A DNA stretch of 64,000 bases from Azospirillaceae bacterium (GTDB lineage Bacteria > Pseudomonadota > Alphaproteobacteria > Azospirillales > Azospirillaceae). Both the position numbers and the translations under genes were made by a program. The DNA lies in NCBI GenBank assembly GCA_028283825.1, contig JAPWJW010000001.1, positions 1,922,001 through 1,986,000 of the forward strand, given 5' to 3'. Positions 30,974-38,679 of the stretch are shown here, in pieces (the first letter of the stretch is position 1; the number at the start of each line of letters is the position of its first letter). A model generated the notes under the pieces. The model was given only the letters and a program-made list of their open reading frames with translations, was not told the DNA's origin and did no database searches.

Positions 30974-30997
30974 CCAGGCCTGCGGCCTGGCTTTCCT
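30974..30997 (+). terminator. Hairpin between convergent prlC and permease genes
   Basis: CCAGGCC (30974-30980) pairs with GGCCTGG (30984-30990) around a three-base loop and is followed by the short pyrimidine run CTTTCCTC. It lies 112 bases past the prlC stop and directly at the end of the convergent permease gene, so it could end transcripts from either side. Confidence 0.4.
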
Positions 30998-30999
30998 CA

Positions 31000-32301
31000 T
31001 CAGAAAACGTGGCTGGCCAGCAGCACCAGGGCCAGGCCGGCCACGGAGATGATGGTTTCCAGCACCGACCAGGTCTTCAGCGTGCCGATGGTGGACGTGC
31101 CCAGATAGTTCTTCACCAGCCAGAAGCCCGGGTCGTTGACGTGGGAGAAGAAGACCGACCCGGCCCCCACCGCCAGCACCAGGTACTCCGGCGCCACCCC
31201 GGCGGCAGGGGCCACGCCGGCCAGGGCGCCGGAGGCGGTGATGGTGGCCACGGTGGCGGAGCCGGTGGCCAGCCGGATCATCACGGCGATGCCCCAGGCC
31301 AACAGGATGGGGGAAACCGCCCCGGCCTCCGCGAAGCGGGCCAGGGTATCGGCCAGCCCCGCCTCCACCAGCACCTCCTTGAAGGCGCCGCCGGCGGCGA
31401 TGCTGAGCAGGATGGCGCCGGCCGGCGCCATGGCCTCATGCCACAGGCCGGTCCAATCCACGCCCGGCCGCCGGAAGAAGACCGCCAGTGCTGCCAGATT
31501 GGCCACCAGCAGGGCCGGCACCGGCGCCCCCAGCAGGGCCAGGACCGGCCCGCCGCCGCCCCGCAGGTCGGCCAGCGCCTTGGCGGCGATCAGCACGACG
31601 GGCAGCAGGACGATGCCCAGGGCCGGCCAGGGCGACGGCAGCGGGCCTGACGGCGGCGCGGGATCGTCAACCTCCTCCACATCCACATGCTGGGCGATGA
31701 AGCGGGCGAACAGGGGCCCGGCCAGCACCGCGACGGGCAGGCCGATCACCACGCCCAGCAGCAGGGTGTGCCCCACGGCGGCCCCCATCTGCTCCACCGC
31801 GATCATGGGGCCCGGGTGGGGCGGCACCAGGGCGTGCAAGGTCGACAATCCGGCCAGCGCCGGCAGCATCAAAGCCAGACGTCCGCGCCGCTCCATCGCC
31901 GGCAATGCTGCGATGATGGGCAGCAGCAGGACGACGCCAGTCTCGAAGAACAGCGGCAGGCCCAGGACCAGGGCGGCCAGCAGGCAGCCCCAGGGGCGCC
32001 AACGCGGCCCCACCGCACCCACCGTGGCGGCGGCCAGCGACGCGGCCGCACCCGACACCTTCAGCATGACGCCCAGCGTCAGGCCTAAGGCCACCACCAG
32101 GCCGGCGCCGCCCATGATGTCGCCGAAGCCCTTCTGCACCGCGCCCAGGGTGTGGGCCGCGTCCATCCCCCGGGCGGTGGCCAACACCAGCGCCGCGCAC
32201 AACAGGGCCAGGAAGGGGTGCAGGCGCAACCGGACGATCAGCACGACGGCCAGGGCGATGCTGCCCCCGGCGGCCAGGACCAGCCATAAATCCGCGCTCA
32301 A
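31000..32301 (-). CDS. GntP family gluconate-type permease
   Basis: A 433-residue inner-membrane proton symporter of the GntP/GntT family with 12-14 hydrophobic helices. Family motifs can be seen: GFGDIMGGAGLVVALG near the N-terminus, LVPPHPGPMIAV (loop with HPGP), RLATGSATVATITASG and HVNDPGFWLVKNYLG near the C-terminus. Family members take up gluconate or related sugar acids (also fructuronate, idonate). No sugar-acid kinase or dehydratase lies next to it, so the substrate is open. Confidence 0.92.
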   Translation of the reverse strand: MSADLWLVLAAGGSIALAVVLIVRLRLHPFLALLCAALVLATARGMDAAHTLGAVQKGFGDIMGGAGLVVALGLTLGVMLKVSGAAASLAAATVGAVGPRWRPWGCLLAALVLGLPLFFETGVVLLLPIIAALPAMERRGRLALMLPALAGLSTLHALVPPHPGPMIAVEQMGAAVGHTLLLGVVIGLPVAVLAGPLFARFIAQHVDVEEVDDPAPPSGPLPSPWPALGIVLLPVVLIAAKALADLRGGGGPVLALLGAPVPALLVANLAALAVFFRRPGVDWTGLWHEAMAPAGAILLSIAAGGAFKEVLVEAGLADTLARFAEAGAVSPILLAWGIAVMIRLATGSATVATITASGALAGVAPAAGVAPEYLVLAVGAGSVFFSHVNDPGFWLVKNYLGTSTIGTLKTWSVLETIISVAGLALVLLASHVF

Positions 32302-32428
32302 GGCCGAATCCCCGCGCGGTCAGAAGCCACGCGCACGCACGTCGTCATCCAGGAAAACCTTCAGGCCGTTTCATTCCCGATCCAAAGGTTCCCTGTCCGA
32401 AAAGGCTTTGTCCAGCCACCAACGCCGA

Positions 32429-33400
32429 TCACAACGGCGCCAGCAGCCAATGCAGGCTGAACAGATTGTCCGGGTCGATCCACACCTGGGTGGGCTCGAA
32501 CCCGGCCGCGCGGGCCATGTTCTGGAAGGTGGCGGGTGCCAGCTTGTAGGAATCCTCGATGTGGATGTGCTCGCCCGCGCGGAAGTCGAAGAAGCGGCCG
32601 GCCACGGCGGCACGCTGGTCGCGCCGGCTGACCAGGAAGATCTCGATCTTGGACTGGTGGTGGTTGAAACGGGCGTGGTGGCGGAAGCCGGACAAATCGA
32701 AGGTGCCGGCCAGTTCGCGGTTGATGCGCGCCAGGATGTTCAGGGAAAAGGCGGCGGTGACGCCCTGGCTGTCGTTGTAGGCGGCCTCCACCACGTCGAT
32801 GTCCTTGGGGATGTCCACGCCCACCAGCATGGCGCCGCCCGGCAGCATGTTGGCGCAGCGCGCCAGGAAGGCGGTGGCCGCCACCGGCGTCAGGTTGCCG
32901 ATGGTGGAGCCGGGGAAGAAGCCGATGCGCCGCCGGCCCTCGCCCGGCAGGGCCAGGGTCTGCTGGGTATAGTCGCCGCAGACGGCCGTGATCTCCACCG
33001 CCGGCATGTCGATGGCCAGGGCCGCCGCCTCGCGGATCAGCTGGTCGCGGGAGATGTCGATGGAGACATAGGCGGTCGGATTGTCCAGCGCCGACAGCAG
33101 CAGGCGGCTTTTGCGACCGTCGCCGGTGCCGAACTCCACCACCTGCGCCCCAGGGCCCGCCAGCGCCGCGATCTCCGGCCCGAAGCGTTCCAGCATGCCC
33201 AGTTCGGTGCGGGTAGGATAATATTCCGGCAGGTCGCATATGCGTTCGAACAGTTCCGCACCGCAGGAATCATACAAATATTTGCAGGGGATGCGCCGTA
33301 TGGGCTGGGCCAGGCCGGCCAGCACATCCTCCCGGAAACTGGAAGTCGCCGGCTCATAGTCCAGGAAACTCACCCGTTCCGTCGTTTCCATCACCGTCAT
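32429..33400 (-). CDS. egtD: L-histidine N-alpha-methyltransferase EgtD
   Basis: A 323-residue SAM-dependent enzyme that trimethylates histidine to hercynine, the first step to ergothioneine (usual length 321). The family pattern is clear: LPEYYPTRTELGML, VEFGTGDGRKSRLLL (SAM loop), FFPGSTIGNLTP and a conserved Asn-rich AYNDSQGVTAAFSLNIL. Its ATG overlaps the egtB stop by four bases, so both are translated from one message in the order egtB-egtD. Confidence 0.95.
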   Translation of the reverse strand: MTVMETTERVSFLDYEPATSSFREDVLAGLAQPIRRIPCKYLYDSCGAELFERICDLPEYYPTRTELGMLERFGPEIAALAGPGAQVVEFGTGDGRKSRLLLSALDNPTAYVSIDISRDQLIREAAALAIDMPAVEITAVCGDYTQQTLALPGEGRRRIGFFPGSTIGNLTPVAATAFLARCANMLPGGAMLVGVDIPKDIDVVEAAYNDSQGVTAAFSLNILARINRELAGTFDLSGFRHHARFNHHQSKIEIFLVSRRDQRAAVAGRFFDFRAGEHIHIEDSYKLAPATFQNMARAAGFEPTQVWIDPDNLFSLHWLLAPL

Positions 33401-34695
33401 GGCGTCCTCGCGAGTCGAATGCCTGAGAATTGCCAGCGCGCGGCCGGCGGGAAGAAATTGCGGTAGGTCTTGCGGACATGGCCCGCCGGGGTGGCGCGCG
33501 ATCCGCCGCGCAGCACCATCTGGCCGCTCATGAACTTGCCGTTGTATTCGCCGATGGCCCCCTCCGGCGGACGGTATCCCGGGTAGCCGAGATAGGCGCT
33601 GGCCGTCCATTCCCAGACGTCGCCATAGAAACCCCCGACCTTGCGGGGATGGAAACTGCGATCGGCGCCGCCCGGTTCCGCCCCCGGTGCCAGGTCCGGC
33701 TCTCCCGCCGCGATTTCCCATTCCTGTTCCGTCGGCAGGCGGGCGCCCGGCCAGCGGTCCTCCGCCCAGCGGGCATAGGCGTCGGCCTCATACTGGCTGA
33801 CGTGGCAGACGGGATCGTGGGGATCGACGGCGCGCACGCCGTGCAGGGTCTTCACCTGCCAGGCGCCTTCCTCCCCCTGGTCCCAGTACAGCGGCGCCCG
33901 CCAGCCGTTGGCCCGCACCGCGGCCCAGCCGTCGGACAGCCACAGCTCGGGCCGGCGATAGCCGCCGTCCTCCATGAACGCCAGGTAGTCGCCATTGGTG
34001 ACCACCCGTTCCGCGATCTCGAACCCGTCCAGCCAGACCTTGTGGCGCGGGCCCTCGTTGTCGAAGGTGAAGCCCGGCCCCGCATCCACCCCAACGGCGT
34101 ACAGTCCCGCCGGCACGGCGCGCCACGTAAGGTCGATGGGCGCCGAGGGTCCGGAGGGCGGGGGGAAGACGGCGGACGGGAACGGGTGCAGCAGCAGCGC
34201 GTGCTTGATATCGGTGATGATCAGTTCCTGGTGCTGCTGCTCATGCTGCAGGCCCAGTTCCAGCAAGGCGGATGTCGCGGCGTCCGGCGGGGTCCGCGCC
34301 AGCCAGTCCGCCATCGCGCCATCGACATGCGCGCGATAGTCCAGAACCTGCGCCACCGTGGGCCGGGACAGCAGCCCGCGCGCGGCGCGCGGCCAGCGCT
34401 CCCCCACGCCCTCGTAATAGGAGTTGAACAGGTAGCGGAAATGGGGATCGAAGGACTGATAGCCCGGCGCCAAAGGCGCCAGCAGGAAGGTCTCGAAGAA
34501 CCAGGTGGTGTGCGCCAGATGCCACTTGGTGGGGCTGGCGTCCGGCATGGACTGCAGCGTCTGGTCCTCCGCCCCCAAGCCTGCGATCCGGGCCAGCGTT
34601 TCGGCGCGGACAGCGTGATACTGCCCGGCGGCATCGACCAGCCGTGGATGGGGAACGGTGGGTGAAGCCAAGGGGGTCGCGACGGAAACCGGCAA
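33397..34695 (-). CDS. egtB: ergothioneine biosynthesis iron-dependent sulfoxide synthase EgtB
   Basis: A 432-residue enzyme that joins hercynine to a thiol (gamma-glutamylcysteine or cysteine) with oxygen. The N-terminal DinB-like domain carries the iron ligands: HLAHTTWFFE and the HxxxE part in LQHEQQHQELI. The C-terminal FGE-sulfatase-like domain shows WEIAAG, GDVWEWTASAY and VLRGGSRATP. EgtA and EgtC genes, which make and trim the glutamyl thiol in mycobacteria, are absent nearby. Cysteine may therefore be the direct sulfur donor, as in other short EgtB-EgtD clusters. Confidence 0.94.
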   Translation of the reverse strand: MPVSVATPLASPTVPHPRLVDAAGQYHAVRAETLARIAGLGAEDQTLQSMPDASPTKWHLAHTTWFFETFLLAPLAPGYQSFDPHFRYLFNSYYEGVGERWPRAARGLLSRPTVAQVLDYRAHVDGAMADWLARTPPDAATSALLELGLQHEQQHQELIITDIKHALLLHPFPSAVFPPPSGPSAPIDLTWRAVPAGLYAVGVDAGPGFTFDNEGPRHKVWLDGFEIAERVVTNGDYLAFMEDGGYRRPELWLSDGWAAVRANGWRAPLYWDQGEEGAWQVKTLHGVRAVDPHDPVCHVSQYEADAYARWAEDRWPGARLPTEQEWEIAAGEPDLAPGAEPGGADRSFHPRKVGGFYGDVWEWTASAYLGYPGYRPPEGAIGEYNGKFMSGQMVLRGGSRATPAGHVRKTYRNFFPPAARWQFSGIRLARTP

Positions 34696-34854
34696 GGGAG
34701 ATCACCCGTCCAATAGGCCAAGGACATATCCGGCCCGGACCCACGCGGGTGAGCGCGGATTCGGGCCGGATACCAAAGAGATGCGTCACCGAAGCATCAG
34801 GTCAACACCCCGTATTGTCGGAATCGGACCTTATGTGATGTGCCGTGCATCACC

Positions 34855-35112
34855 TTAGCGGCTGCACAGGCGCGCCAGAATGAAGCCGGCGGCACCGGCG
34901 ACCGCGATGGCGGTCAGGGGCCGGGCGGCCACCCGGGTGCTGACCTCCTGGACGGCCAGGTCGCCCTTGGCCCTGGCCACGCCCGCGGCGGCGTACGCCC
35001 CTTCGCGCACGGCGTCATAGGCGTTGCGGCCGGCGGCGCGTGCCGCAGACAGGGAATCCGCCGCGATATCCGAGGCCTTGCCGGTGACGTCGTCGATGCT
35101 GATGCTAGCCAT
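34855..35112 (-). CDS. small DUF883/YqjD-like stress membrane protein
   Basis: An 85-residue protein with an Ala-rich amphipathic first half (SLSAARAAGRNAYDAV) and a single C-terminal membrane helix ending in LARLCSR. This layout matches the ElaB/YqjD/DUF883 family of inner-membrane, ribosome-associated stress proteins. The ATG was chosen because GGAGAT lies upstream; the upstream in-frame extension runs through a predicted promoter. A strong EcfG-type promoter is found 45-70 bases upstream. Confidence 0.82.
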   Translation of the reverse strand: MASISIDDVTGKASDIAADSLSAARAAGRNAYDAVREGAYAAAGVARAKGDLAVQEVSTRVAARPLTAIAVAGAAGFILARLCSR

Positions 35113-35156
35113 GGTCTGGATCTCCTTCGATCTCCAAGAGTTAGGGGATGGTCTAA

Positions 35157-35182
35157 AACCGCCGGGAACGACGGTTTGTTCC
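35157..35182 (-). promoter_or_regulatory. EcfG-type (general stress) promoter for DUF883-like gene
   Basis: On the minus strand GGAAC (35182-35178) is followed after 17 bases by GGTT (35160-35157). The consensus for the alphaproteobacterial general stress sigma factor EcfG is GGAAC-N16/17-cGTT. The box lies 45 bases ahead of the start codon of a stress-type gene, which supports the assignment. Confidence 0.7.
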
Positions 35183-35217
35183 ACCGCCCGTGAGAATTCC
35201 GTGTCGAATTGGTGGGA

Positions 35218-35493
35218 TTAGCCGACCTTGGCCGGCCCGGCGGCCCGCCGCAGCCCTTCCAGCGCCGACAGGGCGTCGCAGACCGCCTTCATCTGTTCGG
35301 CCGTCTGGCCCGGCAGGGCGCCGGTCATGCTTTCCTCCGACGCCACCATCAGCAACTGAAGGTCGTGTTCCCAGTGCTGCAGCAGCTGGATCTTCTGATC
35401 CCGCGTGAACTGGTCGGAAACGACGATGTCGTGGGGGCGTGCGAAATGGCTGGAAACGTCGCCCAGCAGGCGACCGATGTCGTGACTGGCCAT
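35218..35493 (-). CDS. small hypothetical protein
   Basis: A 91-residue, mostly helical soluble protein beginning MASHDIGRLLGDVSSHFARP. Its centre (QKIQLLQHWEHDLQLLMVASEESMTG) is a pattern I recognise only from uncharacterised alphaproteobacterial proteins. GGAGG lies five bases before ATG 35493; another ATG lies one codon earlier. It sits between two promoters of the EcfG type and genes of stress families on the same strand, so a role in the general stress response is likely. Its function is unknown. Confidence 0.75.
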   Translation of the reverse strand: MASHDIGRLLGDVSSHFARPHDIVVSDQFTRDQKIQLLQHWEHDLQLLMVASEESMTGALPGQTAEQMKAVCDALSALEGLRRAAGPAKVG

Positions 35494-35593
35494 CATATCC
35501 TCCGTCAACCGGTCCCTCGCCCGCCACGCCGGTTGAAGGGGCGCGGCGGGCAGGGATCATTGAGGATCATCCAGGCATGATCGGACGGCCGCG

Positions 35594-35749
35594 TCAGGCC
35601 CTGCCCGTCAATACCAGGATGAGAACGACGATCAGCACCAGGCCCAGCAGGCCGCTGGGACCGTACCCCCAGCCGCCGCTGTAGGGCCAGCTGGGCAGGG
35701 CGCCGACCAGAAGCAAAATCAACACAACCAATAAAATGGTACCGAGCAT
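35594..35749 (-). CDS. DUF3309 family small membrane protein
   Basis: A 51-residue protein with two membrane helices around the invariant LLLVGALPSWPYSGGWGYGP turn and a C-terminal LVLIVVLILVLTGRA. This is the DUF3309 pattern, found in many Rhizobiales and Rhodospirillales stress clusters. GGGAGGC precedes the ATG. An EcfG-type promoter lies about 50 bases upstream. No function is known. Confidence 0.88.
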   Translation of the reverse strand: MLGTILLVVLILLLVGALPSWPYSGGWGYGPSGLLGLVLIVVLILVLTGRA

Positions 35750-36055
35750 TTGAGCCTCCCTTGAGGTTGGGCATTGAGGATTGACTGTCCGATCCCCAAC
35801 CGGAGGGCGCCGGAATTGTTCCGTGGTAGCCCGTTCCCCTGCCCTAGGACTTTGGGCCGACTTCCCATGCCGCCCCTCGGACGGAAGACGGTCGGCCCAA
35901 AAGACGGGAACAAAGGCGATCAGGGGCGGATTTATTCGGCAACTCACGCCATCAAGGCGCCCCAATCAGCCCCCCCTCCAGCCCGCCCCATGCCCATGGG
36001 ACCCGCCCCGGGAAAGGGCGGACACGGTGTCAGGCGCCAACTGAGGGAGATCGTC
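35750..36055. other. 306-bp intergenic region between divergent stress genes
   Basis: Divergent control region between the DUF3309 gene (minus) and the membrane protein at 36056 (plus). It holds the EcfG-type promoter at 35798-35822 for the minus side. For the plus side GGAAC at 35907 is followed after 17 bases by GATT, a weaker version. The frame that stays open from 35774 is Pro-rich, has no ribosome site and is not taken as coding. Confidence 0.55.
35798..35822 (-). promoter_or_regulatory. EcfG-type promoter for DUF3309 gene
   Basis: On the minus strand GGAAC (35822-35818) is followed after 16 bases by GGTT (35801-35798), matching the EcfG consensus. It lies 49 bases ahead of the start codon at 35749. 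Two such boxes within 700 bases, each in front of a small stress-family gene, strengthen each other. Confidence 0.65.
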
Positions 36056-36502
36056 ATGCAGGTGGTACTCTGCATCGGCCTGGGCATCGTCATCGGCCTG
36101 GTTTGCGGCCGTATCGTCAATGGCCGTCCCGGCCTGTTCACGGTGGAGGCGCTGCTGGGCGCCATCGGCGCCGTCATGGGCGCCTTCCTCTTCGGGGGTC
36201 TGGGCATACCGGCCAGCGCCCCCGTCCTGTTCCACACCCTGCTGTTCGCCGCCTTCGGCGCGGTGGCCGCCATGACCACCCTGTACGCCATCCTGATCGG
36301 CGTCTATTGGGTCAGCACCTTGCTGCACGACTACGACCGCGCCATGCCGGACGACCTGATCGAGCCGCCCAAGCCGCTGATCATCGGCCAGTGTAGGGCC
36401 CCGCTTCCCCCCGCCCCGGCCGCCACCGTGACCACGCCCCTGGGCGGTGCCATGGGCGCCCCTGTCGCGGCCCGCCAGATGGAAACCACCATCGGCATCT
36501 GA
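36056..36502 (+). CDS. small membrane protein of unknown function
   Basis: A 148-residue protein with three hydrophobic helices (about 3-20, 33-58 and 62-88) and a Pro/Ala-rich tail. The first part (IGLGIVIGLVCGRIVNG, then ALLGAIGAVMGAFLFGGLG) echoes the Gly-rich pattern of GlsB/YeaQ proteins but is longer. GAGGGAGA lies seven bases before ATG 36056. The next gene, DUF3008, follows after 29 bases on the same strand. Its context suggests a stress role; the biochemical function is unknown. Confidence 0.75.
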   Translation: MQVVLCIGLGIVIGLVCGRIVNGRPGLFTVEALLGAIGAVMGAFLFGGLGIPASAPVLFHTLLFAAFGAVAAMTTLYAILIGVYWVSTLLHDYDRAMPDDLIEPPKPLIIGQCRAPLPPAPAATVTTPLGGAMGAPVAARQMETTIGI

Positions 36503-36531
36503 TCCACGGCCTTCGATCAAGGAGAATTCCC

Positions 36532-36726
36532 ATGCCCGCCAAGTCGCAAGCCCAGCAAAAGGCCGCCGGCGCCGCCCTGGCCGCCAAGCGCGGCGATATC
36601 AAGAAAAGCGCGTTGAAAGGCGCGTCCAAATCCATGGAGAAATCCATGACCGAGAAGGAACTGCACGACATGGCCGCGACCAAGCGCAAGGGCAAGCCCG
36701 GGCACGTCGGCGCCAGCCACCACTGA
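36532..36726 (+). CDS. DUF3008 family small basic protein
   Basis: A 64-residue, Lys/Ala-rich, soluble protein starting MPAKSQAQQKAAGAALAAKR and ending with a Thr-Lys-Arg-Lys-Gly-Lys-Pro motif. This is the DUF3008 pattern (small, charged, often stress-induced). AAGGAG lies eight bases before the ATG. A strong hairpin follows 32 bases after the stop. Confidence 0.88.
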   Translation: MPAKSQAQQKAAGAALAAKRGDIKKSALKGASKSMEKSMTEKELHDMAATKRKGKPGHVGASHH

Positions 36727-36758
36727 TCCCAGTTCCCATTGATCATCATCAATTCGAT

Positions 36759-36790
36759 GCGCAGGGCCGGGCATAGTCCCGGCCCTGCGC
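36759..36790 (+). terminator. 13-bp perfect hairpin after DUF3008 gene
   Basis: GCGCAGGGCCGGG (36759-36771) pairs perfectly with CCCGGCCCTGCGC (36778-36790) around the loop CATAGT. Only a mixed TGTCTGCCTCTTG tract follows, so it is not a textbook T-run terminator. Its position between two units makes termination the likely job. Confidence 0.65.
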
Positions 36791-36837
36791 GTGTCTGCCT
36801 CTTGCCCTGGGCCCGCGCGGCGGTATAGTTCGCCCCC

Positions 36838-37218
36838 ATGAGCCTGCGCCCGCTGATCCACCTATTGGCCTTCCTGGGCCTCGCGATCCTGATCGCGGGC
36901 GTGGCCAAGCCTGCGCGGGCGCATGAATGCGGCATGGCCGCCGCCCAGCCTGCGGCCCATCACGCCATGACGCGGGCGGCCCTCCACGCGGTCGGCGCCG
37001 ACGCCGGCCAGACGTGCCACCACACCGCCGATTGCTGCTGTGCCAACGGCATGGCCGGATGCGCCGGTATGGCCGCCGGCGCCCTGGTGCCGGCACAGAT
37101 GGTGACGGGCCCCGCCCCCCTGGCGGGCGTGGCGGACTTGGCGGCGGGGCACACCACCGGCATGGGGCTGTCCCTGGCGCCGGCCCTGGGGCCGCCCAGA
37201 ACCGGGCGCCCCGTCTGA
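36838..37218 (+). CDS. secreted Cys/His/Met-rich protein, probable copper binder
   Basis: A 126-residue protein with a signal peptide (membrane stretch about 8-25, cleavage near ARAHE) and a mature part rich in possible soft-metal ligands: HECGMAAAQPAAHHAMTR, then TCHHTADCCCANGMAGCAGM. I do not recognise a named family with certainty; it resembles DUF2946-like periplasmic proteins beside copper genes. It leads the operon with the TolC-like lipoprotein and the multicopper oxidase, so periplasmic copper binding is the best guess. Confidence 0.72.
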   Translation: MSLRPLIHLLAFLGLAILIAGVAKPARAHECGMAAAQPAAHHAMTRAALHAVGADAGQTCHHTADCCCANGMAGCAGMAAGALVPAQMVTGPAPLAGVADLAAGHTTGMGLSLAPALGPPRTGRPV

Positions 37219-37284
37219 CGCCGCACGCATATCCCGCGTGACGGCGCCCCAAGCCGCTGCCCCTTCCCCTTTCGAGTTTACCCG

Positions 37285-38679
37285 ATGCTGGTACGAACCC
37301 TCGCGCGTGTCGCCCTGCTGGCGGCCGTGGCGGGCTGCGCCTCCGTTCCGCCGGAGGCCGGCTTCCCCGATGTTCAGCGGCAGGTGGCCGACCGCCTGCC
37401 CCCACCCCTGGCCCAACGGGTGGCCTGGAAGCGCGGCGATGCCGACGACCAGGCCGCTGCCCAGGCGGTCAAGGATCTGCTGTCCCATCCGCTGACGGCG
37501 GATGGTGCCGTGCAGGTGGCGTTGCTGAACAATTCCGGCCTTCAGGCCACCTATGAGGATCTGGGCGTGGCCCAGGCCGACCTGGTACAGGCCGGCCTGC
37601 TGCGCAACCCGCTGCTGTCGCTGGCGACGGAGTTCCCCACCCGCGGCGACGGGCCGCCCAAGCTGGAATTCAGCGTCGTCGCCAACTTCCTGGACCTGCT
37701 GTGGATCCCGGCCCGCCGGCGCGTGGCGGCGGAGCGGTTCGAACAGGTGAAGCTGGCGACCTCCGCCCAGATCATCGACCTGGCGGCCGACACCCGCGCC
37801 GCCTACATCCGCCACCGCGCGGCCCTGGAAAACGCCCGCGCCCAAGCCCAGGCGACCATGGCGGAGCAGGCGGCCTATGACCTGATGGGCCGGCTGGCCC
37901 AGGCCGGCAACGTCAGCGAGCGGCGCCTGGCGACGGAGCAGGCCGCACTGGAGGAGGCCCGCGTGGACCAGGCGGAGGCCGAGGGCGAAACCGTCGCCAC
38001 GCGCGAAACCCTGGCCCGGCTGATGGGCCTGTCGGGTGATGAGGGCGCCTGGTCGGTGGACGGCACCCTGCCCGACCTGCCACCCCATGAGCCGGATCGG
38101 GCGATGGTGGAAACTGCCGTGGTCACCGGCAACTTGTCCCTGGCGGCGTCCCGGCGTGCGGTGGCGGCCAAGGCGGAGTCCCTGGGCCTGGCCGGCGCCG
38201 ACAGCCTGTGGTCGGAATCCGCCCTGGGTGTGGGCGGGGAGCGGGAGACCGACCGGTCCCTGGTGCTGGGCCCGGCCTTCCAACTGCCCCTGCCGCTGTT
38301 CGACCAGGGCCAGCCGGCGGCGGCCAAGGCGGTGGCGGAGTATCGGCAGGAGGCGCGCCGCGTGATGCAGACTGCCGTCGATCTGCGGTCCCAGGCGCGC
38401 GAGGCTTATGACCGCCTGGCCCGCGCCCGCGACCTGGCGACCCGCTACCATGACACCGTCATCCCCTTGCAGGAGCGGTTGGTGCGCCTGGGCATGGCCG
38501 AATACAACTTCATGCTGACCAGCCCGTTCGAGGTGATGGCCGCCCGCCAGGCGCGCATCACCGCCTATCGCCGCTACATCGCCGCCGTCCGCGACTATTG
38601 GCTGGCCGACGGCGACCTGATCCGCCTGGCCGGCGGCCGGCAAATCCCCACCACGACCCAACCGGGAGGCCCGTCATGA
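37285..38679 (+). CDS. TolC-family outer membrane lipoprotein
   Basis: A 464-residue outer-membrane channel of the TolC/OEP family. It has a lipobox (VAGC, Cys at about residue 18) and the two internal repeats expected of the family, including PLTADGAVQVALLNNSGLQATYEDLGVA and the second-half HxPLPLFDQGQPAAAKA-like segment (QLPLPLFDQGQ). Long helices lie between them. No adaptor or RND pump is next to it; instead it is fused by an ATGA overlap to a multicopper oxidase gene. Comparable TolC-multicopper oxidase pairs occur in copper-resistance loci. Confidence 0.92.
   Translation: MLVRTLARVALLAAVAGCASVPPEAGFPDVQRQVADRLPPPLAQRVAWKRGDADDQAAAQAVKDLLSHPLTADGAVQVALLNNSGLQATYEDLGVAQADLVQAGLLRNPLLSLATEFPTRGDGPPKLEFSVVANFLDLLWIPARRRVAAERFEQVKLATSAQIIDLAADTRAAYIRHRAALENARAQAQATMAEQAAYDLMGRLAQAGNVSERRLATEQAALEEARVDQAEAEGETVATRETLARLMGLSGDEGAWSVDGTLPDLPPHEPDRAMVETAVVTGNLSLAASRRAVAAKAESLGLAGADSLWSESALGVGGERETDRSLVLGPAFQLPLPLFDQGQPAAAKAVAEYRQEARRVMQTAVDLRSQAREAYDRLARARDLATRYHDTVIPLQERLVRLGMAEYNFMLTSPFEVMAARQARITAYRRYIAAVRDYWLADGDLIRLAGGRQIPTTTQPGGPS

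Noticed and set aside
33397-34695. OvoA (ovothiol synthase) instead of EgtB
   Set aside because: OvoA carries a fused C-terminal methyltransferase and is about 700 residues; this protein is 432 residues and pairs with a separate egtD.
35907-35932. Third EcfG-type promoter on the plus strand (GGAAC-N17-GATT)
   Set aside because: The -10 part departs from the GTT core and the distance to the start codon is long (over 120 bases), so I did not list it as a feature.
35774-36055. N-terminal extension of the membrane protein at 36056
   Set aside because: Pro/Arg-rich translation with no ribosome site; the ATG at 36056 has GAGGGAGA upstream and begins directly with a membrane helix.
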